64,000 nucleotides of DNA from Dyadobacter sp. SG02. GTDB lineage: Bacteria > Bacteroidota > Bacteroidia > Cytophagales > Spirosomataceae. Made by a program: the position numbers and the translations under genes. Each line of letters starts with the position of its first letter. Positions within the stretch are counted from its first letter, which is position 1. Below the pieces are notes generated by a model. The model worked only from the letters and a program-made list of their open reading frames with translations. It did no database searches and was not told where the DNA came from. Positions 46,054 to 55,203 of the stretch are shown one piece after another. The stretch is from the NCBI RefSeq assembly GCF_900109045.1, contig NZ_FNYL01000014.1:211797-275796 (forward strand), given 5' to 3'.

Positions 46054-49000
46054 ATGATCCCATTTCTAAGCCAAAACCGCTTTACGAAGTCCTTCAATCC
46101 GCAAACAACCCTTTTTTTCTTTCATAACTTCTTCACGAATGTCGGTACCACGCTGGTGTATGTTTCTGCCAACGTGCTCCTGCTCGAAAACCATCCCGAG
46201 TACTCGCTGCCGCTGGCCTACATCGCCGCCGCACTGGCCGTGATGGCCTCCGGCAAGGTATACGAGTATTTCGAACACCATCTTTTGCTAAAAAAGCTGA
46301 GCCTGGGCACGATGCTCTCGTCGCTGTTCATGGTGGTTGTGGTAATGGGCTTGTTGCTGGTCGGGCACGGCGTGGCTACGGCCATTGCGGTTATGGTCGG
46401 TTACCGCATCATCTACTTACTCATTAACCTGGAATTCTGGGGATTATCGGCGTTGGTATTCGATGTACGCCAAAGTAAGAGGCTGTTTAGCGTGATCGGC
46501 TCGGGCGATATGCCTGCCAAAGCACTGGGTGCCGTGCTGGCGGTGCTGATACATTCGCCATCGGTGTTGGCCATTTTGCTGGCTATCTCGCTGGTTTTCT
46601 TCGCATTGGCATTCTACACGCAGATACTTACCTTCCGGCACACCGACATTCCGAACCCGCATCACGCCCGTACCCGCACAACGGAATCGGAATCGCGCAT
46701 TATCCAGAAATACTTTGGCGGCAATAAGCTGCTTACCTCGCTTTGCATCGGCATGGTCGCCATTGCGGCCACGGCCACGTGGATCGAGTACCATTTCTTT
46801 GTGAATGTCAAATACAAATTCCACAGCCAGCACGACGTGATTTTCTTCGTCGGTTCGCTGCTGACGGCTACTTACGTGATTTCGACCTTCGTAAAAATGC
46901 TGTTTTCGAGCAAAACCGTGGAGCGCTTCGGCATCAAACTTACTTTGTACCTGCTGCCGCTCACCACGATCGCCATTTCGCTTGGCCTGCTGGTATCGTC
47001 CTATTTCCGCAAAGACGAACCTTCGCTGCTGGTATACTACTGCATTGCCTACCTGCTTTTCGAGCTGGTCAGGCGCACCATTTTCGACCCCGTTTTCCTC
47101 GTATTATTCCAGCCGCTTTCAACCAAGACCCGTTTGAAAGGCCACACGCTCGCGAAAGGGCTTTTTGAGCCGCTGGGAATGCTCATTGCAGGCGCGCTGC
47201 TCTGGGTCATTTACACGCAGCATTGGAGCGATATCAGCCTCACTTTCGATTTGTCGCTGCTGTTCGCCGTCGCTGCATTGCTGGTGTTCCGGAAAACGTA
47301 CCGCCATTATATGCAGGAACTGAAATCGGCGATCAGCAAACGGTTTATCCGCAGCGGCGAAATGGCCTCCCCTGCCGAAGCATTGCCGATCATTACCGAA
47401 AACCTGCAAAGCGACCGCAAGGAAGAGGTTTTGAATGCGATCGACTGGCTGGCACGGAACAAGGTTTCGCTCTTCCGCAAGCATGCCGACGAGCTTTTGA
47501 AAAGTCCCTTTGTACAGGTTAGATTGAAAACATTACAAACGCTTTCAACACTAGAAAAACCCGAGCTTTCGGCGTCATTCATCCAATACATCGAAGACGA
47601 ACCCGACGCGGCCTGCCAGGTACTCGCCGTGCGCCTCGCCTGCGCGAACGGGCGACTGAACGAAGAGCAAACCGCCCGCTTCCTTGCCCACAGCGACCTC
47701 GACATTGTAAAAGGCACCATTATCGGCTGCTGGGAAGCCGCCAAGGCATTGCCACTGATTCACGGAACGCTGCAACGACTGTTCGGCTCGGAGCAGGAAA
47801 GCCACCAACTCGCAGCCCTGGACTGCCTGAAAGTAACCGGCATTAATTCCTACGAAAACCTGCTTAAAAGCTGCATTCAAAACGGCTCGCAACGCGTACG
47901 CAACTACGCGATCGAGGTAGCCGCGACGGTGGGTTCTCCCTCCCTCCTACGCGACTTGCGCCTTGTGCTTACGGGCACATTGACGCCCGCGACGATCCAC
48001 GCGATGATCAGTTCCGGCGACCTCGGCATCCGTATTATCGAGGAATGGCTGGCCAAGGACGTCACCGGCGACCGCATTCGTACCTTCATTAAAACGGCTG
48101 AAAAAGGTAGACACGAATTTATACTTCAAATACTTTTTAATCTTATTAAAAATATTTACCAGCACAAACTTTTAATTAATACTGAAAATATAAGTAATAC
48201 TAAAAGGAAAGAAAGCGCTATCCATATCGAAAATATCGACAGTTTTACCCATATAGCTGCACTTAAAGCGCTTAGTCAATACACATTAATATCTGACTAT
48301 AAAGAACTTATACCCGAGTTTGTGGAGAAAGAACTCATCCACGCCGGCCAGCTACTGAACGGAATGGACGCTTCCGAAAACGATATTATCTGGAACGATG
48401 CATTGGAGTACGAACTGGAACTGACTGCCCAACGGCTGTTCTACCTCTTCATGATGCAGTACGATAAGGAAGCTGTGCAGAGCGCCTGGAAGGGAATCAG
48501 GCATGCGAGCAAGGAGAAGCGAGCCAATTCGCTTGAACTCATCGAGAGCCTTTTGCCGCGAATGCTGTACCCGTCTCTGCATGCATTATTTGAAAATATC
48601 ACTATCCAGAAAAAGCGCGACGCGCTGCGCCAATACATGGGTAACGTCGAGCCCGGACTCTCACTGATCACTACTATTCTCTCGCAGGAAGAGCGGTCAT
48701 TCACGACCTGGACGATCGCGCTCGCCGTCGGCAAATGCGACATTGCAGAGACCGATCTGATCCATCTCGAAAAGCTCGCCAACCATTCATCGCGCCTCGT
48801 GCGCGAGGCCGTGCATGAACGGTATGCCGTCCTCGCGCAACGTCCCGAACTTAAATTCTCGCTTCGAATCCCTATGAAACACGCCGAACCTACCCAGCAG
48901 ATTTCCGAAATGGAAAGGGTGATCGTACTTAAAAACACCCAGCTCTTCGCGCAGACTCCCGAGAACGTGCTCAGCTCCATCGCCCCGATCATGAAGGAAG

Positions 49001-49326
49001 TAACTTACAGCGACGGCCAGCAGATATTTGCCAAAGGCGACCTCGGCGATTCGATGTACATCATTTACACCGGTCAGGTAGGCATTTACGACGGTCCGAA
49101 ACAGCTCGCATTGTTCGATAAAGGCGAGATTTTCGGGGAGCTGGCATTGCTGGATACCGAGCCGCGTTCAGCCACAACCGTGGCCGAAACCGACGCGCTG
49201 GTATTTCGCATCGACCAGGAAGATTTCTTTGAACTGATGGAAGAACGCGACGAAATCCTGCGCAATGTGCTGCGTATCCTGTGCCAGCGTATCCGCGTGC
49301 AGAACGAGAAAATGCGTCAGTTATAA
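46054..49326 (+). CDS. Transporter-like membrane domain fused to HEAT repeats and a cyclic-nucleotide-binding domain
   Basis: A 1090-residue multidomain protein. Residues ~15-420 hold about 12 hydrophobic segments resembling the MFS/ATP-ADP translocase (TLC)-like group (FFFHNFFTNVGTTLVYVSAN; RLFSVIGSGDMPAKALGAVL; LFQPLSTKTRLKGHTLAKGL). Residues ~430-920 are helical HEAT-type repeats (EEVLNAIDWLARNKVSLFRK; VRNYAIEVAATVGSPSLLRD). Residues ~950-1085 form a cNMP-binding domain (QIFAKGDLGDSMYIIYTGQV; GEIFGELALLDTEPRSATTV), with the phosphate-cassette FGELALL and arginine intact, so cAMP or cGMP binding is plausible. Residues ~687-754 are encoded by strikingly AT-rich DNA. It converges, with stops overlapping in TTATAA, on an operon encoding an adenylate cyclase, a likely partner. 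Confidence 0.85.
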   Translation: MIPFLSQNRFTKSFNPQTTLFFFHNFFTNVGTTLVYVSANVLLLENHPEYSLPLAYIAAALAVMASGKVYEYFEHHLLLKKLSLGTMLSSLFMVVVVMGLLLVGHGVATAIAVMVGYRIIYLLINLEFWGLSALVFDVRQSKRLFSVIGSGDMPAKALGAVLAVLIHSPSVLAILLAISLVFFALAFYTQILTFRHTDIPNPHHARTRTTESESRIIQKYFGGNKLLTSLCIGMVAIAATATWIEYHFFVNVKYKFHSQHDVIFFVGSLLTATYVISTFVKMLFSSKTVERFGIKLTLYLLPLTTIAISLGLLVSSYFRKDEPSLLVYYCIAYLLFELVRRTIFDPVFLVLFQPLSTKTRLKGHTLAKGLFEPLGMLIAGALLWVIYTQHWSDISLTFDLSLLFAVAALLVFRKTYRHYMQELKSAISKRFIRSGEMASPAEALPIITENLQSDRKEEVLNAIDWLARNKVSLFRKHADELLKSPFVQVRLKTLQTLSTLEKPELSASFIQYIEDEPDAACQVLAVRLACANGRLNEEQTARFLAHSDLDIVKGTIIGCWEAAKALPLIHGTLQRLFGSEQESHQLAALDCLKVTGINSYENLLKSCIQNGSQRVRNYAIEVAATVGSPSLLRDLRLVLTGTLTPATIHAMISSGDLGIRIIEEWLAKDVTGDRIRTFIKTAEKGRHEFILQILFNLIKNIYQHKLLINTENISNTKRKESAIHIENIDSFTHIAALKALSQYTLISDYKELIPEFVEKELIHAGQLLNGMDASENDIIWNDALEYELELTAQRLFYLFMMQYDKEAVQSAWKGIRHASKEKRANSLELIESLLPRMLYPSLHALFENITIQKKRDALRQYMGNVEPGLSLITTILSQEERSFTTWTIALAVGKCDIAETDLIHLEKLANHSSRLVREAVHERYAVLAQRPELKFSLRIPMKHAEPTQQISEMERVIVLKNTQLFAQTPENVLSSIAPIMKEVTYSDGQQIFAKGDLGDSMYIIYTGQVGIYDGPKQLALFDKGEIFGELALLDTEPRSATTVAETDALVFRIDQEDFFELMEERDEILRNVLRILCQRIRVQNEKMRQL

Positions 49327-49908
49327 GGCGCGTGCTGTATTTTTGAGGTGTTGGAGATGCCGTTGCTTGGCGGCATCCCTGCGCTTCCGCTCCGAAGCAG
49401 TCCAATAGGCATGCGCTTCCAGGAACCTGACCTGCACCGCGTCCCATGCAGGAATGTCCTCCACCATATCCCGGACTTTCAATTCTTCGAATAAAGTGGC
49501 CGCAATGGGCTCGAAATCGTCGCGGCCGAGGTAATCCAGGTCGGCGTCGCAAAGGACCATTTCCAACGCGTTTTCGGGGCTTTGCGGAATCTTTGTAGCC
49601 ATGATCATCCCGCATATTGTTTCTATTTGCTGATCCGAGTATTCAAACCCGGGCAAAACCTCGCGTGCGAGCGCGCAACCAGCTTCTTCGTGGCCCTGAT
49701 AGGTCGTCAAAAAGCCGCTGTCGTGATAGAATGCGGCAGTTCGCAGCAGTGAGAGCGATTCCGGATCGGTAATGCCTTCCAGCGCCGCGATTTCGGCCGA
49801 AACGCGTACGACGTCGAGCGTATGATGGATTCCGTGGTAAAAAAGCGTCCGGTCAAGCCGGTTTTCCAGCTGTCCGAGCACGTATAGTTCGGCCTTTTCG
49901 ATTTGCAT
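49321..49908 (-). CDS. HD-domain phosphohydrolase
   Basis: A 195-residue protein of the HD superfamily. Metal-binding residues are visible: the first histidine in FYHGIHHTLDVV, the HD pair in AAFYHDSGFL, and the distal aspartate in LCDADLDYLGRDDFEPIA. HD enzymes hydrolyse nucleotides, including cyclic nucleotides and alarmones; the substrate is not fixed by the sequence. It is the last gene of the kinase-regulator-cyclase operon, starting two bases after the cyclase stop, so a role in degrading the signal is possible. I use the ATG at 49908; a longer frame would overlap the cyclase gene. Confidence 0.85.
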   Translation of the reverse strand: MQIEKAELYVLGQLENRLDRTLFYHGIHHTLDVVRVSAEIAALEGITDPESLSLLRTAAFYHDSGFLTTYQGHEEAGCALAREVLPGFEYSDQQIETICGMIMATKIPQSPENALEMVLCDADLDYLGRDDFEPIAATLFEELKVRDMVEDIPAWDAVQVRFLEAHAYWTASERKRRDAAKQRHLQHLKNTARAL

Positions 49909-49910
49909 AG

Positions 49911-50957
49911 CTATTCGAGCACTTCGTAGATCAATACCGGATTCGACTTGTTTTTGAGGTTCACCTCTCCTACCAGGCTGCATTGAAATGCCTCTTTCAA
50001 CTGCTCGTAGGCTGATTCCGCCACCACTACCTGCCCGGGTTTGGCAATGGATTGCAACCGCTGGGCCACATTCACGACGTCGCCGATGACGGTATAATCC
50101 AGTCGTTTCAATGCGGCCGAACCGATATTCCCGGATACCATTTCGCCGGAATTAATACCGATCGAAACCTTCGGAAAGTAACCCGACTGGTCCGACAATT
50201 CCTCTTTAAAACCATTGATATGGTTGCGGACCGCCAGCGAACACTCGACGGCGCGATCCAGATGATATTCACCCCGGAAAACAGCCATTACCGCGTCACC
50301 CATGAACTTGTCGACATGCCCTGCCTGGGCGATGATTTCCTTCACCATCACATCGAAATACTTGTTGATCAACTTCACGACGCGGTCGGGTTGCTCTTTC
50401 TCGGAAATGGCCGTAAAGCCGCACATATCCATGAAAACGACCGTTCCTTCAATATTTTCGCTCGTCATGAGTGATTTCTCGAACGTTTCCTGCGTCATGA
50501 ATTGCAGTACCGACGCGTCCACATACATTCTCAGAATATCGTTTTCCCGCACCGCCTTCAAAGTATCTTTCAACTGCGCCACATATTGCAGCGTTTTCTC
50601 CATCGTGACCTCCAAGTCGCGAAAATCGATCGGTTTGGTGAGAAAATCGAATGCGCCGCGGTTCATGGCCGTGCGGATATTGTCCATATCGCCGTAGGCC
50701 GACACGATCACCGATTTCAGGAGCGGGCTCATTTCTCCTAGCCTTACGAGCAGCGTCAGCCCGTCCATTTCGGGCATATTGATGTCGCTCAATACCATAT
50801 CGACGTCGGGATGCTCCACCAGCATTTCGAGGGCTTGCAGTCCGTTTTCGGCAAAAACAAATTCATATTGCTGTTCGCGGATCTGCCGCCTGAACTTCTG
50901 TTTGATGAGCAGTTGCAGATCGGCCTCGTCGTCCACTACGAGTATTTTGGCTTTCAT
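49911..50957 (-). CDS. Response regulator fused to class III adenylate cyclase
   Basis: A 348-residue protein. Receiver domain 1-~125 with acidic pair DDE, phospho-aspartate D58 (LSDINMPEMDG) and lysine in FLTKPID. The catalytic domain (~165-345) has both metal aspartates (VVFMDMCGF, D177; DKFMGDAVMAVF, D221), the adenine-selecting lysine K217, and transition-state N296 and R300. The position paired with the lysine is threonine (DYTVIGDVVNVAQR, T289), the pattern of class IIIb cyclases, several of which respond to bicarbonate. It should make cAMP under control of phosphorylation by the kinase encoded upstream. Its start overlaps the stop of the preceding response regulator by four bases (ATGA). 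Confidence 0.92.
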   Translation of the reverse strand: MKAKILVVDDEADLQLLIKQKFRRQIREQQYEFVFAENGLQALEMLVEHPDVDMVLSDINMPEMDGLTLLVRLGEMSPLLKSVIVSAYGDMDNIRTAMNRGAFDFLTKPIDFRDLEVTMEKTLQYVAQLKDTLKAVRENDILRMYVDASVLQFMTQETFEKSLMTSENIEGTVVFMDMCGFTAISEKEQPDRVVKLINKYFDVMVKEIIAQAGHVDKFMGDAVMAVFRGEYHLDRAVECSLAVRNHINGFKEELSDQSGYFPKVSIGINSGEMVSGNIGSAALKRLDYTVIGDVVNVAQRLQSIAKPGQVVVAESAYEQLKEAFQCSLVGEVNLKNKSNPVLIYEVLE

Positions 50958-51325
50958 AACAGGAGCAGTTTCTCTTTCAGTTCGTTAAAATTGACCGGCT
51001 TGGTCAGGAAATCGTCGGCACCCAGCTGCATCGCCTGGTCGTGATTGGCCGCATCGCCATACGCGGTGATCATCATCACCTGCGGCGGCGCCGACGGGTG
51101 ATCGGTGCGGATGCGTTTGAGCAGTTCGATACCGCTCATGCCGGGCATATTGATGTCCGAAAGGATCATCACCACCTCTGACGGGTGGTTGTGCATATAT
51201 TCCAGGGCCTCCTCGCCCGAAAATGCGAACGAAAACTCGAATTGCCCGCCGCGGATCTCCCGGCGGAATTTCTGCTCGAAAAGCGACTTAACGTCTTCCT
51301 CGTCGTCAACTACCAGTATTTTCAT
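50954..51325 (-). CDS. Single-domain response regulator
   Basis: A 123-residue stand-alone receiver: KILVVDDEEDVKSLFEQKF, phospho-aspartate D57 (LSDINMPGMSG), MMITAYGDAAN and the lysine in FLTKPVNFNELKEK. It is very similar to the receiver of the next gene (both have KFRREIRG/KFRRQIRE and the SDINMP motif), so one may be a duplicate of the other. With no output domain it could act as a phosphate shuttle or sink for the kinase, or bind a partner protein. It lies 16 bases after the kinase gene. Confidence 0.92.
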   Translation of the reverse strand: MKILVVDDEEDVKSLFEQKFRREIRGGQFEFSFAFSGEEALEYMHNHPSEVVMILSDINMPGMSGIELLKRIRTDHPSAPPQVMMITAYGDAANHDQAMQLGADDFLTKPVNFNELKEKLLLL

Positions 51326-51341
51326 ATTCGGTTAGGGTTAA

Positions 51342-52703
51342 TCAGGCGATGGGAATGGTAATGCGGAACTCCGTTTTCTCTCCATCCACGGTATCCACTT
51401 CGAGTACGCCGCCGTGGCCGTTGGTGATGATGTCGTAGCTCATCGAAAGGCCGAGACCAGTGCCTTGTCCGGTCGGTTTGGTGGTAAAAAACGGCTGGAA
51501 TATCTTCGCTTTTACGTGTTCGGGCATTCCCGTTCCATTATCTGAAACCCTGATATATAGTTTGTTATCAAATTTCTTGGTACTGATTTTTACCTCGGGT
51601 TTGTAATCGCCCAGCTGGCCGGCTTCGGTCAGCTTCCGCTTTTTCTCCGCCACGGCGTAGAATGCATTGGTAAACAGATTGAGAAAAACACGGCCCAAAT
51701 CCTGCGGAAGCACATTTACGGTCCCGATGGTCGTGTCGAAATCAGTGGTCAATGCCGCATTGAATTCCTTGTCCTTCGCGCGCAGGCCGTGGTATGCGAG
51801 GCGCATGTACTCGTCCGCCAGCGCATTCACGTCCACAGGCTCCTTCTCGCCCGACGACGCCCGCGAGTGTTGCAGCATTCCCTTCACAATCGAATCGGCG
51901 CGTTTACCGTGGTGCGTGATCTTCTGCTGGTTCTGGCTCAGGTCGGCGATAATGCCCTTGATATAGTCCTTGTCGTTATCGTCAATTGCCGTCTTATCTA
52001 CCTCCTCTTCCAGCTCCTGGCACAGCTCTACTGATACTTCCGAGAAGTTGTTGACAAAATTCAGCGGGTTCTGGATCTCATGTGCGATACCGGCGGTAAG
52101 CTCGCCGAGCGAAGCCATTTTTTCACTCTGTATCAGCTGGTTCTGCGTCGCTTTCAGTTCTTCGATGGCTTTTTGGAGCTCTTCTTTCTGTTGGGTCAGC
52201 TCGTGTGTACGCTCTGCTACCAGGTATTCCAATGATTGCTTCTGTTCTTTGGCGATTTCCTCGTCACGCAGACGGTCGCGGCGTTCCTGCGCGAGTACTT
52301 TCTGTTGTTTTCTGGCATAAAACCATATCACGAAGCAGAAAATCCATGCAAAAAGAATGACCATGCCGAAAATATCGTCATAGCTTTTATGGAATTTAGG
52401 AAAAACCAGCTCTAAAAAGTCGCTTAGCATGGATACGCCCACGAACGGGACGATCGACTGGGCCGTAGACCGGATCGGTTTGAAGTCCTCTTCCTTGTGA
52501 AAAAACCACAGCAGGCCCAGTAGCGAGAGGTTCCAGACCCAGTTAAACATGTCGGGCTGCCTTGCTATATAGTAGATCGCAATCAGCGCCAAAACGTAAT
52601 AGCGGGCATATTTAAAGAAATTGTCCCACTTGGGCGCCTGGTCCGTATGCTTCATTGACGAGGCAACATACTGGATCAGAAAAAAGGCTACGATGAAATG
52701 CAT
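51342..52703 (-). CDS. Membrane sensor histidine kinase
   Basis: A 453-residue kinase. The first ~130 residues have about five hydrophobic segments (YYVLALIAIYYIA; LSLLGLLWFF; GMVILFAWIFCFVIWFYA) with short loops, a membrane-embedded sensor without a large periplasmic domain. A long coiled coil (~131-195) leads to the phospho-histidine H208 (LTAGIAHEIQNPLNFVNNFS) and an ATPase domain (NLFTNAFYAVAE, VSDNGTGMPE, FFTTKPTGQGTGLGLSMSYD). It is the first gene of the operon that goes on to two response regulators (one a cyclase) and an HD protein. Confidence 0.93.
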   Translation of the reverse strand: MHFIVAFFLIQYVASSMKHTDQAPKWDNFFKYARYYVLALIAIYYIARQPDMFNWVWNLSLLGLLWFFHKEEDFKPIRSTAQSIVPFVGVSMLSDFLELVFPKFHKSYDDIFGMVILFAWIFCFVIWFYARKQQKVLAQERRDRLRDEEIAKEQKQSLEYLVAERTHELTQQKEELQKAIEELKATQNQLIQSEKMASLGELTAGIAHEIQNPLNFVNNFSEVSVELCQELEEEVDKTAIDDNDKDYIKGIIADLSQNQQKITHHGKRADSIVKGMLQHSRASSGEKEPVDVNALADEYMRLAYHGLRAKDKEFNAALTTDFDTTIGTVNVLPQDLGRVFLNLFTNAFYAVAEKKRKLTEAGQLGDYKPEVKISTKKFDNKLYIRVSDNGTGMPEHVKAKIFQPFFTTKPTGQGTGLGLSMSYDIITNGHGGVLEVDTVDGEKTEFRITIPIA

Positions 52704-52715
52704 GTAGAAATTTTG

Positions 52716-52856
52716 TAATAGTAGTTCGATTTTACTATTATTCTATGATAATTGGCAAAGTACTTATTTTCTCTCAAAAATTCAGTTCAGTGGCTGAATA
52801 CCCCTTACCGTGCGCTCTAATTTATTTATAATGGAATTTTAATGGTTTTATAAAAC
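52716..52856. promoter_or_regulatory. Divergent control region with dyads
   Basis: The 218-base gap between the kinase operon and the metal-efflux operon has TAATAGTA (52716-52723) facing TACTATTA (52733-52740), ATTCAG/CTGAAT at 52780-52799, and the perfect palindrome GTTTTATAAAAC at 52845-52856, about 65 bases before the efflux start. Any could be an operator; none is identified. Confidence 0.35.
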
Positions 52857-52921
52857 AGTTTTAATACCATTTTTAGCACGACTGAGAACCTTTGCCCGCA
52901 GGTAATTCAAACTAAACGAAC

Positions 52922-54178
52922 ATGTGCTATCCAGTTTTAAAGCGGGTTCTCATCCTGACGATGATGGGAATGGCGTCGGCAAGGGCCCAGACAACCTACA
53001 GTTTGCAGCAGGCATTGCAAACGGCAAAATCCAATAACCCCATCCTGAAACGCGAGCAATTTAATGTCGACATCTCGCAGGCCGACATTACGACGGCGCA
53101 GCTTCGCCCGAATGTGATATTGAACAACCAGTCGTTGCAGCTCGTGCAATCTTCCAAGTTCCCCGAGAATACCGGCTGGTTCAACGGCGCCAACCGGCAG
53201 GTTTGGTGGCAGGTTACCAAGCCTTTTCAGTTGCCTGTACAGAGAGAGAACAAGATCAATTTCGCACAGCAAAACGTAAGGCTCACCCAAAAGCAATATG
53301 CCGACACGGAACGTCATCTGTTTCAGACAGTTGCGCAGAAATGGCTGGACGTTTGGGCTGCACGCAAGCAGCTTGATTTATTGGGCACCGCGAAGGCCAA
53401 TATCGATTCGCTGGCCAACATCAACCGCCTGCGCCTGAAAAACCAGGTGATCACCAGCACCGACCTCGCACGCACGGAGCTGCTCGCGAACCAGTACGAC
53501 ATTCAACTGAAATCGGCATCGCAGGATTACCGCAACGAGCTTTCGAACCTCAAATTCCTCATGGGTGTGCAGGACTCGATCCGGATCGACACCACAGACC
53601 AGTTCGCATTCGCATTCCCCGATCAGATGGACGCCATCGTACAGCAGGCATTGCAGGACCGCACCGATATCCAGGCCATCAAATCGACGATGGATGTGGC
53701 CGACGCGAATATCAAGCTCCAAAGATCCAGCGCATTGCCGGTACCCGAACTGGGTTTGATCTACAACCCGCAGAACAAGGCGCATTACATGGGTGTGTAC
53801 GGCACGATTGAAATACCCATTTTTTCGAGGAACCAGGGCGAGATCAAGAAATCGCAGGTACTGAAACAACAAGCCGAACAGGATCTCCGCGCCACCGAAA
53901 CCCAGGTACAGACCGAAATCCTGACCGCTTACAAAAGCTACGTCACGCACAAACAGAACTTACAGAATTTCAATCAGTTACTAACTCAATCCCAAACAAT
54001 CCTGAACAGTGTTAAATATTCTTACCTCCGTGGCGGGACGACGATCATCGACTTCCTGGAAGCCCAGCGCAGCTGGCTCGATACGCAGCAGCAGTATTAC
54101 GACGTCCTCGGCCAGTACCGCCAGAGCTACATCGACCTCCTTTACGCATCCGGAATGATCAATCAAATCGCGCAATAA
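52922..54178 (+). CDS. TolC-family outer-membrane factor (CzcC-like)
   Basis: A 418-residue outer-membrane efflux protein. The signal peptide ends near ASARAQ (residue 22); then the TolC layout: TYSLQQALQTAKSNNPILKR, long heptad helices (DTERHLFQTVAQKWLDVWAA; RLKNQVITSTDLARTELLAN), and a repeat of the same plan in the second half. It forms the exit duct of an RND complex. The stop is two bases before the adaptor gene. The order (outer-membrane factor, adaptor, pump) and the CzcA-type pump argue for metal export. Confidence 0.9.
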   Translation: MCYPVLKRVLILTMMGMASARAQTTYSLQQALQTAKSNNPILKREQFNVDISQADITTAQLRPNVILNNQSLQLVQSSKFPENTGWFNGANRQVWWQVTKPFQLPVQRENKINFAQQNVRLTQKQYADTERHLFQTVAQKWLDVWAARKQLDLLGTAKANIDSLANINRLRLKNQVITSTDLARTELLANQYDIQLKSASQDYRNELSNLKFLMGVQDSIRIDTTDQFAFAFPDQMDAIVQQALQDRTDIQAIKSTMDVADANIKLQRSSALPVPELGLIYNPQNKAHYMGVYGTIEIPIFSRNQGEIKKSQVLKQQAEQDLRATETQVQTEILTAYKSYVTHKQNLQNFNQLLTQSQTILNSVKYSYLRGGTTIIDFLEAQRSWLDTQQQYYDVLGQYRQSYIDLLYASGMINQIAQ

Positions 54179-54180
54179 TC

Positions 54181-55191
54181 ATGAAGAAGATACTCGTTTG
54201 CACCTGCCTGGCCATGGCATTTATTGCAGGTTGCAAGAATAAAGCCGCTAACAAACCTGTCCAGGACAATTCCACGCCGGTCGTGAATGCGTCGGGCACC
54301 AAAATATCGTTTCCGCTGGCCGAGAGTGCCGATTTTTTCCAGACTGAAAAGATTTCGAGTTCCTCGCTGATGGCGAATGTGACTGCTCCGGCGAAGGTTT
54401 CGGCCACAGTTTTGCGCTCGAACGAAGGCGCCTCGGGCAATATCGTCCTGTTCGATAACCCTGAGCTGTCGGGTAATTATACCCAACTCTTGCAGCATTT
54501 GACGATGATCAACCAGATCCAGAATATTAATATCCGTCAGCGCAAAACCGAGCTGTCGCGGATCAGGGATTTGCAGGAACACGGCGCGGCCACCGGCAAG
54601 GATTTGCTCGAATCGCAGACGGCATTATCGATGGAAGAAACCAATCTGATCAACGAGCGCGCCGCCATTATCGAGCATGAAACCAAACTGAAAGCAGGCG
54701 GTTTCGAACCGAAACAACTTCGCAACGCGCCCGCAGGCACCGCGTACATCATATGCGACGTACCCGAGAGCGACATCAGCCAGGTGAAAAAAGGCAGCAA
54801 ATGCACGATCCAGTTCACTGCTTTCCCGAACGAGGATTTCACCGGGACCATCGACGACATCGCCGACCTGGTGGACCAGACGACCCGGATGATCAAGCTG
54901 CGTGTAACCATTAACAATTCCAATGGTACACTGAAGGCAGGCATGTTCGGCACCGTCGCATTCGGTTTAAGTGAAGGTAAGAGGCTTAGTATCAATAAAG
55001 ACGCATTGGTTACCGTGCAGGGCCGCAATTATGTTTTCCTCAAAACAGCCCCGAAGGTTTTCGAACGCCGGGAGGTCAATATCGGCGATCAGATCGGCGA
55101 CCGGATCGTGGCATTCAGCGGCCTGAAAGACGGCGAAGATGTGGTGACGAAAGGCGTCATGCAACTCAAAGGTTTATCGTTCGGCTACTAA
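54181..55191 (+). CDS. RND periplasmic adaptor lipoprotein (CzcB/CusB-like)
   Basis: A 336-residue membrane-fusion protein. MKKILVCTCLAMAFIAGCKN is a lipoprotein signal (cysteine at residue 18). The hairpin region (HLTMINQIQNINIRQRKTEL) is short, followed by beta-barrel-like sequence (AYIICDVPESDISQVKKGSK; GTIDDIADLVDQTTRMIKLR) and a membrane-proximal part ending GVMQLKGLSFGY. It is shorter than most CusB proteins, with no C-terminal metal-binding extension. It bridges the pump and the TolC-like duct. Confidence 0.88.
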   Translation: MKKILVCTCLAMAFIAGCKNKAANKPVQDNSTPVVNASGTKISFPLAESADFFQTEKISSSSLMANVTAPAKVSATVLRSNEGASGNIVLFDNPELSGNYTQLLQHLTMINQIQNINIRQRKTELSRIRDLQEHGAATGKDLLESQTALSMEETNLINERAAIIEHETKLKAGGFEPKQLRNAPAGTAYIICDVPESDISQVKKGSKCTIQFTAFPNEDFTGTIDDIADLVDQTTRMIKLRVTINNSNGTLKAGMFGTVAFGLSEGKRLSINKDALVTVQGRNYVFLKTAPKVFERREVNIGDQIGDRIVAFSGLKDGEDVVTKGVMQLKGLSFGY

Positions 55192-55203
55192 CCCCCTCCG
55201 GAT

